52,207 nt of DNA from Coriobacteriales bacterium (GCA_031290175.1 JAITOC010000057.1:1-52207), one strand, 5' to 3'. Counted from the first letter of the stretch, positions 18,073 to 28,081 are shown. Program-made: numbers and translations. Notes: generated by a model from the sequence alone, not told the origin.

Positions 18073-18960
18073 ATGAGAGATTCGTGCAACTTTGAAGCGG
18101 TGCAGGCAAAGGTAGCTGCGCTTCGCACAGACATCGTGCGGATGATCACCGCAGCGGGCAGCGGGCATCCTGGGGGTTCGCTTTCTGCCGTCGAGATCAT
18201 GGCGACCCTCTACTTTGGGGGCGTGCTCAACTACGATGCGGAAAACCCGAAGGCGGAGGCGCGCGACCGCTTTATCCTGAGCAAAGGTCATGCCGCTCCG
18301 GTGCTGTATGCCACGCTCGCCAATGCCGGGTATTTCCCGCGCGAGGAGCTGACCACGCTTCGCGCGTTTGGGTCACGCCTTCAGGGGCATCCTGACAGCC
18401 TGAAGCTCCCCGGTGTCGAGGTTTCCACGGGCTCCCTCGGTCAGGGGCTCTCCATCTCATCCGGTCTCGCCTATGCTCTCGCATTCCCTGCGAGCGCACA
18501 AAGCCCGACCGTATTCACCCTCCTTGGCGATGGCGAACTGCAGGAGGGTCAGGTCTGGGAGGCAGCTATGTTCGCGGCTCACTATCGCCTGAGCAACCTT
18601 GTGGCCATCATCGACAACAATGAGCTCCAGATTGATGGAGCAGTCTCCGAGGTCATGGACGTGAGGGATATCTCCGCGAAGCTCAGTTCGTTTGGGTGGT
18701 ATGTCCTTGAGGCCGACGGCCACGATGTGAGGGCGCTTTACAAAGAGCTGACCACGGCAAAGGCTCACAAAGAAGGCCCTGCTGTCGTTGTCGCTCACAC
18801 GGTTAAAGGCAAAGGCGTCAGCTTCATGGAAAACCAATGCGGCTGGCACGGCAAGGCTCCCAATGCCGAGCAGTGCGCCGCAGCCCTGGACGAGTTGTGC
18901 GCGCCGGGCGAGGCGGCGCTCTCAGTATCAGACAGGCCCGCTGACCGGGAGGTGGTGTGA
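18073..18960 (+). CDS. Transketolase, N-terminal subunit
   Basis: GSGHPGGSLSAVEIMATLYFGG, FILSKGHAAPVLYATLANAGYF, LGDGELQEGQVWEAAMFA. Confidence 0.95.
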   Translation: MRDSCNFEAVQAKVAALRTDIVRMITAAGSGHPGGSLSAVEIMATLYFGGVLNYDAENPKAEARDRFILSKGHAAPVLYATLANAGYFPREELTTLRAFGSRLQGHPDSLKLPGVEVSTGSLGQGLSISSGLAYALAFPASAQSPTVFTLLGDGELQEGQVWEAAMFAAHYRLSNLVAIIDNNELQIDGAVSEVMDVRDISAKLSSFGWYVLEADGHDVRALYKELTTAKAHKEGPAVVVAHTVKGKGVSFMENQCGWHGKAPNAEQCAAALDELCAPGEAALSVSDRPADREVV

Positions 18961-19895
18961 GGATGAGCGAGAAGAAAGCAACCCGCGCTGCCTTTGGCGA
19001 GACCTTGGTCGAGCTTTTGTATGAGGGCGTGGATGTCTATGCGGTCGATGCCGACCTCTCTGGCTCTACGACGACGGCCAAACTGGCTGCGGTTGCACCT
19101 GAGCGGCACCTCAACGTGGGTATTGCTGAGCAGAATATGATTGACGTTGCCGCCGGTCTCTCTCTTGCGGGCAAGACTGTGTTTACGGGGTCGTTTGCCG
19201 TGTTTGGCACCGGACGTGTCTATGATCAGATCCGCAATACCGTGTGCTACACGAAGCTCAACGTGAAAATAACGCCGACCCACGCCGGAATCAGCGTCGG
19301 CTCCGATGGCGGCAGCCATCAAATGATCGAGGATATAGCGCTCATGCGGGCGCTGCCCAACATGCGCGTCCTCGTGCCGGCGGATTTCAACTCCACCAAG
19401 GCGGCGCTTCGCATCGCAGCCGCTACGCCGGGGCCCTTCTACGTGCGCATGGGTCGCGCGAACGTGCCCAGTTTGTATCCGGACACCGGGGGCTTCGAGC
19501 TCGGTCGGGCGCGCATCCTCCGCGAGGGCTGTGACGTGACCATCGTGGCGTGCGGGGTCGAGGTCTATCTTGCGCTTGAGGCTGCTGAGCTTCTTGCTGC
19601 CGAGGGCATCCAGGCCGAGGTCATCGACGCCTTCTCTCTCAAGCCACTTGACGCTGCAACCATCCTCGCTTCGGCGCGGAAAACCGGGTTTGTCGTCACT
19701 GCAGAAGAACACTCGGTCATCGGTGGCCTTGGCGAGGCGACCGCCGCGCTTCTTGCGGAGAACCCCGGGGTTGCCGTAAAGCCACTGAGGCGCATAGGCG
19801 TTCAGGATCGGTTTGGAACCTCGGGCGAATTCGAGGAGTTGTTCAGGGAATACGGGCTTGACGCTCAGGCCATCCATGATGTTGTGGTAGAATAG
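18957..19895 (+). CDS. Transketolase, C-terminal subunit
   Basis: RHLNVGIAEQNMIDVAAGLSLAGKTVFTGSFAVF; 4-nt overlap with N-terminal subunit (alternative ATG at 18963). Confidence 0.95.
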   Translation: MRMSEKKATRAAFGETLVELLYEGVDVYAVDADLSGSTTTAKLAAVAPERHLNVGIAEQNMIDVAAGLSLAGKTVFTGSFAVFGTGRVYDQIRNTVCYTKLNVKITPTHAGISVGSDGGSHQMIEDIALMRALPNMRVLVPADFNSTKAALRIAAATPGPFYVRMGRANVPSLYPDTGGFELGRARILREGCDVTIVACGVEVYLALEAAELLAAEGIQAEVIDAFSLKPLDAATILASARKTGFVVTAEEHSVIGGLGEATAALLAENPGVAVKPLRRIGVQDRFGTSGEFEELFREYGLDAQAIHDVVVE

Positions 19896-19999
19896 AAGCG
19901 TCATATGCTCTACAGCGCCTGGAGTTGCGTGTTTAGCGAGACACTACCCTGGGATACAAGACTCCAGCAGAAAATGATCACTAAACGAACGGAGAGATA

Positions 20000-21283
20000 G
20001 TGACAGACGAGAATCAGGCGTGGGTTTCAGCAAACCCGCCACAGACCTCGCAACCGGAGCCGATAGCAGCACCGTCAGGCACAAACTCACAGACCACAAT
20101 CCAGCAGGCGAAAGCGGAAGCTGATTTGCGCGCCCAGTACCTCGTGGATGAGTTGATTGCCCAAAGCACGACGCTCGGTTCGCCGATACCCGAGGTAAAG
20201 ATCACAACACCAGCTTCGCAGGAGGCGGCGGTTGTGTCTCCGGCAAGCGTTGCACCCCCCCCAGCAGCTCCACCCGCGCAAACTGAGCCGGTAGCCGTCC
20301 GGGTCGAGGCGCCTGCTCCCGCATCCGCATCTGCTCCCGTCGCGAGCACGACAGCATCAATGCCTGCACCCGTCGCTTTCGCGGAGACTTCAGCGGTGCC
20401 TGCACCGGCATCGGGAAGCGCTTTAGCAACAACTCTGCCTGAGACTACGGTTGCACCCGCAGCGGAGCAGGGTTCAACCATGTCTATCCCTGAGGTGGCT
20501 CCTGTTGAACCTGTCACACCGGTCTATGATGGAACGGTGTCCGCAGGAAGATTGGGCACACAGAGACCCCGCTCACAGAGTGGCAGACCCGTCATCGTCT
20601 TCGACCACCTCACCAAAGCGTACCCCACGCAGCCGAATAAACCGGCGCTGTCCGGTGTGACGCTTGAGGTCTTTCCAGGAGAGTTCATCTTCCTCGTCGG
20701 CCATTCCGGCTCGGGCAAATCGACCTTCATCCGTCTGATAAACCGTGAACTCACCGCCACAAACGGTAGGCTTATCGTTGCAGGTGAAGATCTCGTTCGG
20801 ATGCGCAACTGGCGCGTTCCCTATCTGCGCCGCAACATCGGCTGTGTCTTTCAGGACTTCAAGTTGCTCCCAAACAAGACGGCGTTTGAGAATGTCGCCT
20901 TTGCGCTCGAGGTCATCGGCAAGTCAAAACACATAATCCGCACTCAGGTGCCCGAGGTTTTGCGATTGGTCGGTCTCGATGAGAAGCTTGACCAGTACCC
21001 CGATCAGCTCTCTGGCGGTGAACAGCAGCGCGTTTCTATCGCGCGCGCTATCGTGAATCGTCCACCGCTGCTCATCTGCGATGAGCCGACGGGCAATCTC
21101 GATCCGCAGACCTCACTTGGTATCATGCGCCTGCTCGACCGCATCAACCGTACCGGCACGACTATCCTGGTGGCCACGCACGACCGAGAGATGGTCGACT
21201 CGCTCCGCAAGCGCGTCGTTGCCCTCGAAAACGGCTGCCTTATCCGCGATGAGGAGAAGGGGGTGTACGGTCTCGATGCGTAA
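20000..21283 (+). CDS. ftsE: Cell-division ATP-binding protein FtsE with ~185-aa Ala/Pro-rich N-terminal extension
   Basis: VGHSGSGKSTFIRLINRE, LSGGEQQRVSIARAIVNRPPLLICDEPTGNLD; followed by ftsX. Confidence 0.95.
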   Translation: MTDENQAWVSANPPQTSQPEPIAAPSGTNSQTTIQQAKAEADLRAQYLVDELIAQSTTLGSPIPEVKITTPASQEAAVVSPASVAPPPAAPPAQTEPVAVRVEAPAPASASAPVASTTASMPAPVAFAETSAVPAPASGSALATTLPETTVAPAAEQGSTMSIPEVAPVEPVTPVYDGTVSAGRLGTQRPRSQSGRPVIVFDHLTKAYPTQPNKPALSGVTLEVFPGEFIFLVGHSGSGKSTFIRLINRELTATNGRLIVAGEDLVRMRNWRVPYLRRNIGCVFQDFKLLPNKTAFENVAFALEVIGKSKHIIRTQVPEVLRLVGLDEKLDQYPDQLSGGEQQRVSIARAIVNRPPLLICDEPTGNLDPQTSLGIMRLLDRINRTGTTILVATHDREMVDSLRKRVVALENGCLIRDEEKGVYGLDA

Positions 21284-22190
21284 TATCTGGCATTTCATAC
21301 GCGAGGCGCTCAGCAACTCGAAGAAGAACTTCTCCACGACTCTTGGTGCCATCGTCACCATATTCCTGTCTTTGTTGATAATCGGTGTGTTTATGGTCTT
21401 CTCGCTCATCATCGAAAAGCTTATCGTCCAGGTGGAAAGCGACATCAACATCACCATCTTTCTGGCAGACGATGTCAACGCTGAGGATCTTGCAGCTTTC
21501 CAGGACTACATCCGCACCCTCCCCGGCGTCGACAAGGATGGCGTGCTCTATGTGTCTAAGGAGGATGCGCTCGAGAAGTTCAGGGAGCAGGCCGGCTCCG
21601 AGATCGTGGACGCACTCGATGGCAATCCTCTGCCTGCTTCGATTGAGATCAAGCTCTCGGATCCCGAGCAGGTTCAGGCGGTCGTTGACGAGATAATCCT
21701 CTATCCGGGCACCATGACCGTAATCGACCGACCGGACAATCAGAGTGAGTCGTTCAGGTATGGTGAAGAATATGTCGAGCGACTCATAGACATCGCGAAC
21801 ATCATCCGAACCATCAGCCTAGCACTCATTGTGCTCCTGGTTGTTGTTGCTCTCATCTTTATCAACAACACGATCCGCCTTGCCATCCTCGCGCGGCGGA
21901 AGGAGATCGCCATCATGCGTCTCGTTGGTGCCTCCAATGGCTTCATCCGCGGACCCTACCTCATGGAGGGTGCACTGCAGGCTGCTATCGGAGCCGGGCT
22001 TGCGATAGGGACGATTTCCTTTGCCTGTGGCTATCTCCTCCCAAAGATACAAGAATCGACCATCCGGTGGCTGCCGCTTGACTTCACCTCTTTGGATCTC
22101 GGTTTGATCTATCTGATTTTGCTGGGTGTGGGGCTCATAATCGGTCTGTTCGGCTCGTTCTTCTCGGTACGACGCCATCTTAAGGTGTAG
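21276..22190 (+). CDS. ftsX: Cell-division permease FtsX
   Basis: MRNIWHFIREALSNSKKNFSTTLGAIVTIFLSLLIIGVF... FtsX architecture; ATG overlaps the ftsE stop. Confidence 0.95.
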   Translation: MRNIWHFIREALSNSKKNFSTTLGAIVTIFLSLLIIGVFMVFSLIIEKLIVQVESDINITIFLADDVNAEDLAAFQDYIRTLPGVDKDGVLYVSKEDALEKFREQAGSEIVDALDGNPLPASIEIKLSDPEQVQAVVDEIILYPGTMTVIDRPDNQSESFRYGEEYVERLIDIANIIRTISLALIVLLVVVALIFINNTIRLAILARRKEIAIMRLVGASNGFIRGPYLMEGALQAAIGAGLAIGTISFACGYLLPKIQESTIRWLPLDFTSLDLGLIYLILLGVGLIIGLFGSFFSVRRHLKV

Positions 22191-22191
22191 C

Positions 22192-23565
22192 ATGGGGGAG
22201 CAATTTCCTCCGGAGCAACGCCCTCCGTATCCTCCAAATCCTCCCTTTGGAGGGGAGGAGCAGCGTCCTTCACATAAGGCGCCCAGACAACTGGGTGCCT
22301 TTTTGCTCGGTGTCTTGCTCGCCCTTGCCCTCTTTGCCAGTGGCAACTTGTTTGCTGAGCTGGGGATCGTCAATCTTGGCACTGTCCTCGGCTTTCAGGA
22401 TGCACGGGTCAACGGCTCACCTGACGGCGACAAGGGTGTTTCACTGGTGCAGGTTCCCGCGCGTGTGCAGGAGGCTGCCACGATACTTGAGGCTGACGCG
22501 CTCCACGAGTTCACGCAGGAGGAGATCGACCGGGCAACCGACAGCGCCGTCTCTGGTCTGATCGAGGCCAGCGGCGATCCCTACGCAATCTATTACAGCG
22601 CCGCCGACTACGAGCAATACCTGCGCGACTCGAGTGGTGAATACGGTGGCATCGGTGTCACACTGACTGACGACGAAGGGGCGGTGACCGTAACGGAGGT
22701 ATTCTCCGACTCGCCAGCCGAGGAGGCCGGGGTTATCGCGGGTGACACCATAATCGCAATCGACGGCGTTCGTAAGGAATGGACGACCGAAGAGGCGGTT
22801 GGAGCTATTCGTCGCGAGGAGGGCACGTCGGTCACGCTTGTTTGGGGGCGCGAAGATGGTGAGCGTGAGACCACCATGACTTTGCGTGCCATCATCGTGC
22901 CGATCGTCACGACACACCTCCTTGAGGTGGATGGAGCCAAAGTTGGATACCTTTCCCTCGGCCGTTTTACTATGGACTGCGCCGATGACCTGCGTCGAGC
23001 AATCGAGGATTTCGAGGCTCTTGGTGTCGATGGCTACATCCTTGATCTACGGGGCAATCCAGGAGGCTTTCTGGTGGCAGCCATCGGTGTGACCTCACTG
23101 TTCGTGCCCGAAGGTGTGGTTTTGCAAATCGAGGATCACGAGGGCATCGTGACAAAGAAGGTCACGGGCAAGATGGCCACCGATAAGCCGGTCGTTGTGC
23201 TCGTCGATGGGAATTCAGCTTCTGCATCTGAGATTGTCGCGGGCGCGTTCAAGGACTATGGGCGTGCTACCATCGTGGGGGAGACAACCTATGGCAAGGG
23301 AACCGTCCAGGATGTTGTGATGCTGAGCTGGGGGGGCGCTATCCGCTTCACAGTCGCGCATTATCTGAGTCCTCTGGGTCATACGATAGACAAAGTGGGG
23401 GTGGTGCCCGATGTCGAGGTCACCTACAAGGCACCAGAGGTTCCCGAGGATATGAAATTGACAGATAGATTAGCACATTCTCTCTCAAATGATGCCTACG
23501 TCTATGAGCGTGGTTGGGACAATCAGCTCGATAGTGCCCTCAGTGTCTTCATATCGGAACCATAA
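22192..23565 (+). CDS. S41 family C-terminal processing peptidase (PDZ domain)
   Basis: YGGIGVTLTDDEGAVTVTEVFSDSPAEEAGVIAGDTIIAIDG; GNSASASEIVAGAFKDYGRATIVGETTYGKGTVQ. Confidence 0.95.
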   Translation: MGEQFPPEQRPPYPPNPPFGGEEQRPSHKAPRQLGAFLLGVLLALALFASGNLFAELGIVNLGTVLGFQDARVNGSPDGDKGVSLVQVPARVQEAATILEADALHEFTQEEIDRATDSAVSGLIEASGDPYAIYYSAADYEQYLRDSSGEYGGIGVTLTDDEGAVTVTEVFSDSPAEEAGVIAGDTIIAIDGVRKEWTTEEAVGAIRREEGTSVTLVWGREDGERETTMTLRAIIVPIVTTHLLEVDGAKVGYLSLGRFTMDCADDLRRAIEDFEALGVDGYILDLRGNPGGFLVAAIGVTSLFVPEGVVLQIEDHEGIVTKKVTGKMATDKPVVVLVDGNSASASEIVAGAFKDYGRATIVGETTYGKGTVQDVVMLSWGGAIRFTVAHYLSPLGHTIDKVGVVPDVEVTYKAPEVPEDMKLTDRLAHSLSNDAYVYERGWDNQLDSALSVFISEP

Positions 23566-25618
23566 AAAAAGGCGAAAGCCGAGCCCTGTCAGTGCTGGTG
23601 TCATCCACATCGCACGGAGGGGCTATGGTTTCGTGGACACACCCGAGGGTGAGTATTTCGTGCTGCGCGGATACCTCCGTGGTGCCATGGACGGCGATCT
23701 TGTCGAGGTCGTGCGCCTGCGTAGTCTGGAAGCACGAAGACGTCAGCAGATGCGTAAGCCAAGCACTCAGAACCCCCGACCAGGCGGCGGCGTTGGAGAT
23801 CGTGAGATGCTCGGCGGCGTACGACGCGTTATCGAACGCGCGCATACGACGGTTGTGGGAACCTTGCGTCTTGAGAACGGCCTTGGGGTTGTCATCCCCC
23901 AGGATGAGCGCATCCAGCACGACATCTTCATCGACCTGCGGACTCCCGGTAAGCAGGCAGATGAAGGGGCTATCGTTGTCGTGCGCATCACAACCTATCC
24001 CAGCAAGCTCGAATGTGCCTCTGGTTATATCGAGGAGGTCGTGGGGCATGAGACTGACCAAGGGATGGACATTGAGGTCATCATCCGCAAACATGGCCTT
24101 GAGACCGTCTTTTCTGCCGCCGCGCTTGAAGAGGCAGAAGCGGTTTGTCAGTCTGCGGGCACCCCTGAGGGGGCGGAGGCGTTCGGAGCGTCTGGAGTTC
24201 CTGGAGTACCTGGAACGCCCAGAGCGTACGAAGCTCAGCTCATACGCCGGGACCTGCGGGAGCGTTTTGTCTTTACGATCGACCCAGCTGACGCACGTGA
24301 TTTTGACGATGCGCTCTCAGTCGATTATCTTGACGGAAAGATGCGCCTGGGGGTGCACATCGCCGATGTCTCCGCTTACGTACCCTGGAACAGCGCGCTC
24401 GACCTGGATGCACGCCGTCGCGCCACGAGCGTCTACCTGCCCGACCGCGTTATCCCGATGCTGCCGCCCGCGCTCTCTGATGACCTCTGTTCCCTCAAGC
24501 CCCATGAGGACCGCCTGGCGTTCACGGTCGATATGCTCATGCGCAATGACGGAAGTGTCGAGAGCGCCGAGTTTTATCCCTCAATCATCCACTCGTCTGT
24601 GCGCCTGAGCTACGACGAGGTGCAGGAGCTCTTGGGCGCAAAGACCTCTGCGGCAGCCGCAGCGGCACCAGCAGCTCTTATCGGCGCACTCAATAAACTC
24701 ACCAAGAAGCTCGCCCGCAGACGGGAACAGCGGGGCGCTATCGACTTCGAGGGCACTGAGGCAAAGGTGGTGCTTGATGAGAGTGGGCACCCCGTAGCCG
24801 TTAACCTCCGCACAAAGACCGAGGCCACCTCACTGGTAGAGGAATCCATGATTCTCGCAAACGAGCAGATTGCGGCCTTTATGCTTGCTGCTGCAGCGCC
24901 GATGGTCTATCGCATCCACGATGAGCCTTACCCAGCAGCGCTTATCGATTTGCTCCCCACGTTGCAGGAGTTCGGCTATGCGATGCAGAGGGCACCCCAG
25001 ACATCTTTGGATATACAGGCGATCATCAGGCAAAGCAAGGGCAAGCCTGAACACACCCTTATCAGCACGCTCCTGCTGCGATCCATGAAACGAGCGCGTT
25101 ATGCACCCGTGTTCACCACCCACTACGGACTCGCCTCTGAGGCATACACACACTTTACCTCACCGATTCGCCGCTATCCCGATCTCATGGTGCACCGGCT
25201 TTTGCGCTACCTGCTGGCAGGGGAGCAGCCGCCCGAGGACATGTTGAAGCAGCTTGAGTGGATAAGCGCGCACGCATCCGAGATGGAACGTGAGGCAGAG
25301 CACGCCTCCTTTGAGGCAACCGCCCTCAAGCTGCGCGAATACCTCGCTCCCCTGGTGGGAGAGCGGTTCTCGGGAATCATCAGCGGCATCAACAGCTACG
25401 GTTTTTATGTGCGTGAGAATACGACAACGGCCGAAGGCTTTGTCGCTTGCGAGAGCCTTCCCGAGGGCTTTGCATACGACCCGGCGCGGTACCGCTATCA
25501 CCACGCAGACTTCCGCCAAAGCTATCGCCTGGGACAACCGGTCTCCGTCCTGCTTAAGGCAGTCGATCTCTCCCGGGGAAGCCTTGTGTTTGAGGTCATG
25601 GCGGCAACGAGCCTCTGA
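23489..25618 (+). CDS. rnr: RNase R/RNB-family exoribonuclease
   Basis: TIDPADARDFDDALSVDYLDGKMRLGVHIADVSAYV; YTHFTSPIRRYPDLMVHRLL; start uncertain because of overlap with the S41 gene. Confidence 0.9.
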   Translation: MMPTSMSVVGTISSIVPSVSSYRNHKKRRKPSPVSAGVIHIARRGYGFVDTPEGEYFVLRGYLRGAMDGDLVEVVRLRSLEARRRQQMRKPSTQNPRPGGGVGDREMLGGVRRVIERAHTTVVGTLRLENGLGVVIPQDERIQHDIFIDLRTPGKQADEGAIVVVRITTYPSKLECASGYIEEVVGHETDQGMDIEVIIRKHGLETVFSAAALEEAEAVCQSAGTPEGAEAFGASGVPGVPGTPRAYEAQLIRRDLRERFVFTIDPADARDFDDALSVDYLDGKMRLGVHIADVSAYVPWNSALDLDARRRATSVYLPDRVIPMLPPALSDDLCSLKPHEDRLAFTVDMLMRNDGSVESAEFYPSIIHSSVRLSYDEVQELLGAKTSAAAAAAPAALIGALNKLTKKLARRREQRGAIDFEGTEAKVVLDESGHPVAVNLRTKTEATSLVEESMILANEQIAAFMLAAAAPMVYRIHDEPYPAALIDLLPTLQEFGYAMQRAPQTSLDIQAIIRQSKGKPEHTLISTLLLRSMKRARYAPVFTTHYGLASEAYTHFTSPIRRYPDLMVHRLLRYLLAGEQPPEDMLKQLEWISAHASEMEREAEHASFEATALKLREYLAPLVGERFSGIISGINSYGFYVRENTTTAEGFVACESLPEGFAYDPARYRYHHADFRQSYRLGQPVSVLLKAVDLSRGSLVFEVMAATSL

Positions 25619-25704
25619 TATGCTACAATCGCTGCACTTCACCTGAACCAAAACGCCTGCCGAGGGACGAAGCCGGACGCAGGCTCTGATGAAAGGAACG
25701 ACCC

Positions 25705-26790
25705 ATGAACAAGAAAGACCTTGATTTTCTCCGCGACCTCACTGAGGCACCCTCTCCGAGCGGCTATGAGGTGCCGGCGGCTGAGCTTGTCCGCACGCGC
25801 CTGAAAAGCAGTGCCGACCAGATTGAGACCAACGTTCTCGGCAGCGTGCACGCAACCCTCAAGGGCAGCAAGAAAGCTGCTCCGAGTGTCATGATCGCCG
25901 GTCACATCGACGAGATCGGCATGATGGTGCGCTACATCAGCGATGAGGGCTTTATCAGCTTCGGTGCAATCGGTGGCGTTGACGCAGCGGTTTTGCCGGG
26001 CATACGGGTCAACGTTTACGGTACGGGCGACTCACCTGCCAAGCCGCAGCTGTTCCGTGGCGTCATGGGCAGAAAGCCCATCCATCTCATCGAGCCTGAT
26101 GAGCGTAAAAATGTTACTCAAATTGACAAATTATTCATCGATGTTGGACTCTCCGGCGCGGAGGCAAAGAAGCATATCCGCATCGGTGACCCCATCACCT
26201 TCGGGGTCGGGTTCGAGACCTTTGGCGACGGCTTTGCTGTCGCGCGTGCCTTTGACGACAAGATAGGCATCTGGATTGCCGTACGCGTCCTTGAGGAAGT
26301 CAAAAAGGCAGGCGGCGCTCAGGGTGACCTTATCGCCGCAGGTACCGTGCAGGAGGAGATAGGCCTGCGTGGCGGCGTGACCAGCGCCTATGGCGTCAAT
26401 CCCACTATCGGCATCAGTGCTGAGGTGGGTCATGCCACCGACTATCCCGGAATCGAGAAAACGAAGTATGGTGAGGCCAAGGCAGGCGCCGGCCCGCTCA
26501 TAGCGCGCGGCCCGAACATCAACCCGGTGCTCTTCGAGCGCATGATTGCAGCTGCCGATGCGGTAAAGGTGCCCTACCAGATAGGCCCTGAGCGCGGTGC
26601 CACCGGCACGGACGCCAACCCTATCCAGATAGCGCGTGGCGGCAAGGTGGCGGGGCTTATCTCCATCCCCCTGCGCTATATGCACACGCCCACCGAGGTG
26701 CTGAAACTCGTCGATCTGGAGCACGCCGTCAAGCTCCTGACCCGTTTTGTGCTTGACCTCGATGACTCAGTGGACTTCACGCCGCGCTAA
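25705..26790 (+). CDS. M42 family metallopeptidase
   Basis: IAGHIDEIGMMVRYISDEGF, ARAFDDKIGIWIAV, AAGTVQEEIGLRGG, ERGATGTDANPIQIARGG. Confidence 0.93.
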   Translation: MNKKDLDFLRDLTEAPSPSGYEVPAAELVRTRLKSSADQIETNVLGSVHATLKGSKKAAPSVMIAGHIDEIGMMVRYISDEGFISFGAIGGVDAAVLPGIRVNVYGTGDSPAKPQLFRGVMGRKPIHLIEPDERKNVTQIDKLFIDVGLSGAEAKKHIRIGDPITFGVGFETFGDGFAVARAFDDKIGIWIAVRVLEEVKKAGGAQGDLIAAGTVQEEIGLRGGVTSAYGVNPTIGISAEVGHATDYPGIEKTKYGEAKAGAGPLIARGPNINPVLFERMIAAADAVKVPYQIGPERGATGTDANPIQIARGGKVAGLISIPLRYMHTPTEVLKLVDLEHAVKLLTRFVLDLDDSVDFTPR

Positions 26791-26803
26791 TTGAGGATGA
26801 AAC

Positions 26804-27277
26804 GTGTCAAAACAGCCGGAACATAAGACCATCGCAAAGAACCGTAAGGCCTACCACGAGTACGATATCGAGGAGACCTTTGAGGCAGGCGTCGCGCTGA
26901 CCGGAACCGAGGTGCGCTCCTTGCGCGAGGGGGGTGGTCAGCTGACGGACACCTTTGCGCTCGTGCGCCAGGGGGAGGCCTGGCTGCATGGCCTGCACAT
27001 CAAGCCCTACAGCCACGGTAATCGTGCCAACGTTGAGCCCGACCGCAAACGCAAGCTCCTGCTCCACAAAAAGCAGATCCGCTATCTCTATGAGAAGGTG
27101 CAGAAGGTGGGCATGACCCTCATCCCTCTCTCGATTTACTTCTCTGAGTCAGGGCTCGTAAAGGTCGAGCTGGGGCTTGCGCGCGGCAAGAAAACCTACG
27201 ACAAGCGGGCGTCCATGGCAGAGCGCGACCACAAACGCGACCTCGACCGCGCCCTGAAGGAGCGCAGCCGGGAGTAG
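26804..27277 (+). CDS. smpB: SsrA-binding protein SmpB
   Basis: IAKNRKAYHEYDIEETFEAGVALTGTEVRSLREG; GLARGKKTYDKRASMAERDHKRDLDRALKE. Confidence 0.97.
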   Translation: MSKQPEHKTIAKNRKAYHEYDIEETFEAGVALTGTEVRSLREGGGQLTDTFALVRQGEAWLHGLHIKPYSHGNRANVEPDRKRKLLLHKKQIRYLYEKVQKVGMTLIPLSIYFSESGLVKVELGLARGKKTYDKRASMAERDHKRDLDRALKERSRE

Positions 27278-27385
27278 GACGTTGCCGTTAGCCGCGGCAG
27301 TGCGCCTGCGGATTGCCAGGAGCTCCTGTAACCACATGTGGACAGAAGGCAAATTAGAGAATATATGAGCTTGTAAAAAATAGGT

Positions 27386-27463
27386 TATACTAGTATAGTT
27401 GATTATGACATTGTTCTAGCAGATGATTTCGTATTTGCAAGATGATACTATATATGATACTAT
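27386..27463 (+). promoter_or_regulatory. AT-rich region with palindrome and direct repeat upstream of hicA; candidate HicB operator
   Basis: TATACTAGTATA (27386-27397, perfect palindrome) and ATGATACTAT at 27442 and 27454 (12-bp spacing). Confidence 0.5.
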
Positions 27464-27476
27464 CTAGGAGTTCTGC

Positions 27477-27704
27477 ATGACGCCATCAATCGAGAGCATC
27501 ATTGACAAAATGAAGACGCAGCCAGCGGGTATTCGTCCTTCGGAGGTCGAGCGGGTGCTCGAAGCAAACGGCTATCGATTTGTTCGGCAAAAGGGTTCTC
27601 ATAAGAACTACCGAAATGGATTCGGAGATGTTATAACAATAAAAATCGAGACACCACTCAAAGCTGTGTATGTCAAAGATGTCTTAAAGCGAATCAAGGA
27701 GTGA
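27477..27704 (+). CDS. hicA: HicA-family toxin (mRNA interferase)
   Basis: GIRPSEVERVLEANGYRFVRQKGSHKNYRNGFGDVITIKIETPLKAVYVKDVLKRI. Confidence 0.9.
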   Translation: MTPSIESIIDKMKTQPAGIRPSEVERVLEANGYRFVRQKGSHKNYRNGFGDVITIKIETPLKAVYVKDVLKRIKE

Positions 27705-27708
27705 ACCT

Positions 27709-28065
27709 ATGGATGCAAAGGACTACCAAAAACTTCCTTATAACTACATAATCCAGCCGGTGAACGATGAGAGCGGATCGTATTTTCATGCCAGGATTCT
27801 GGAGTTTGACGGTTGTCAGAGCACCGGAGATACCTATGAGGAAGCGTACGGCGGACTCCTGGAGGCTATGGAAGGTTGGATAGAGACGAAGCTCAGCGGT
27901 GGTTATCCCATACCCGAACCGATTGCAGCCGACTCCTTCAGCGGTCGATTTGTTTTACGGATACCGAAGTCCCTTCACGCAAAACTGGCACTATGCGCTC
28001 AAAGAGAAGGCGTCTCTCTCAATCAATACGCCCTCTTCAAATTAAGCGGGCAGGGTGGCTCCTAG
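27709..28065 (+). CDS. hicB: HicB-family antitoxin
   Basis: YFHARILEFDGCQSTGDTYEEAYGGLLEAMEGWIETKLSGGYPIPEP + RHH-like FVLRIPKSLHAKLALCAQREGVSLNQYALFKLS. Confidence 0.9.
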   Translation: MDAKDYQKLPYNYIIQPVNDESGSYFHARILEFDGCQSTGDTYEEAYGGLLEAMEGWIETKLSGGYPIPEPIAADSFSGRFVLRIPKSLHAKLALCAQREGVSLNQYALFKLSGQGGS

Positions 28066-28081
28066 CGCCCATCGCTCCTAT

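Noticed and set aside
18073-19895. Transketolase split into two ORFs, possible frameshift
   Set aside because: Split transketolases with N- and C-terminal subunits are common, and the 4-nt overlap is typical of translational coupling.
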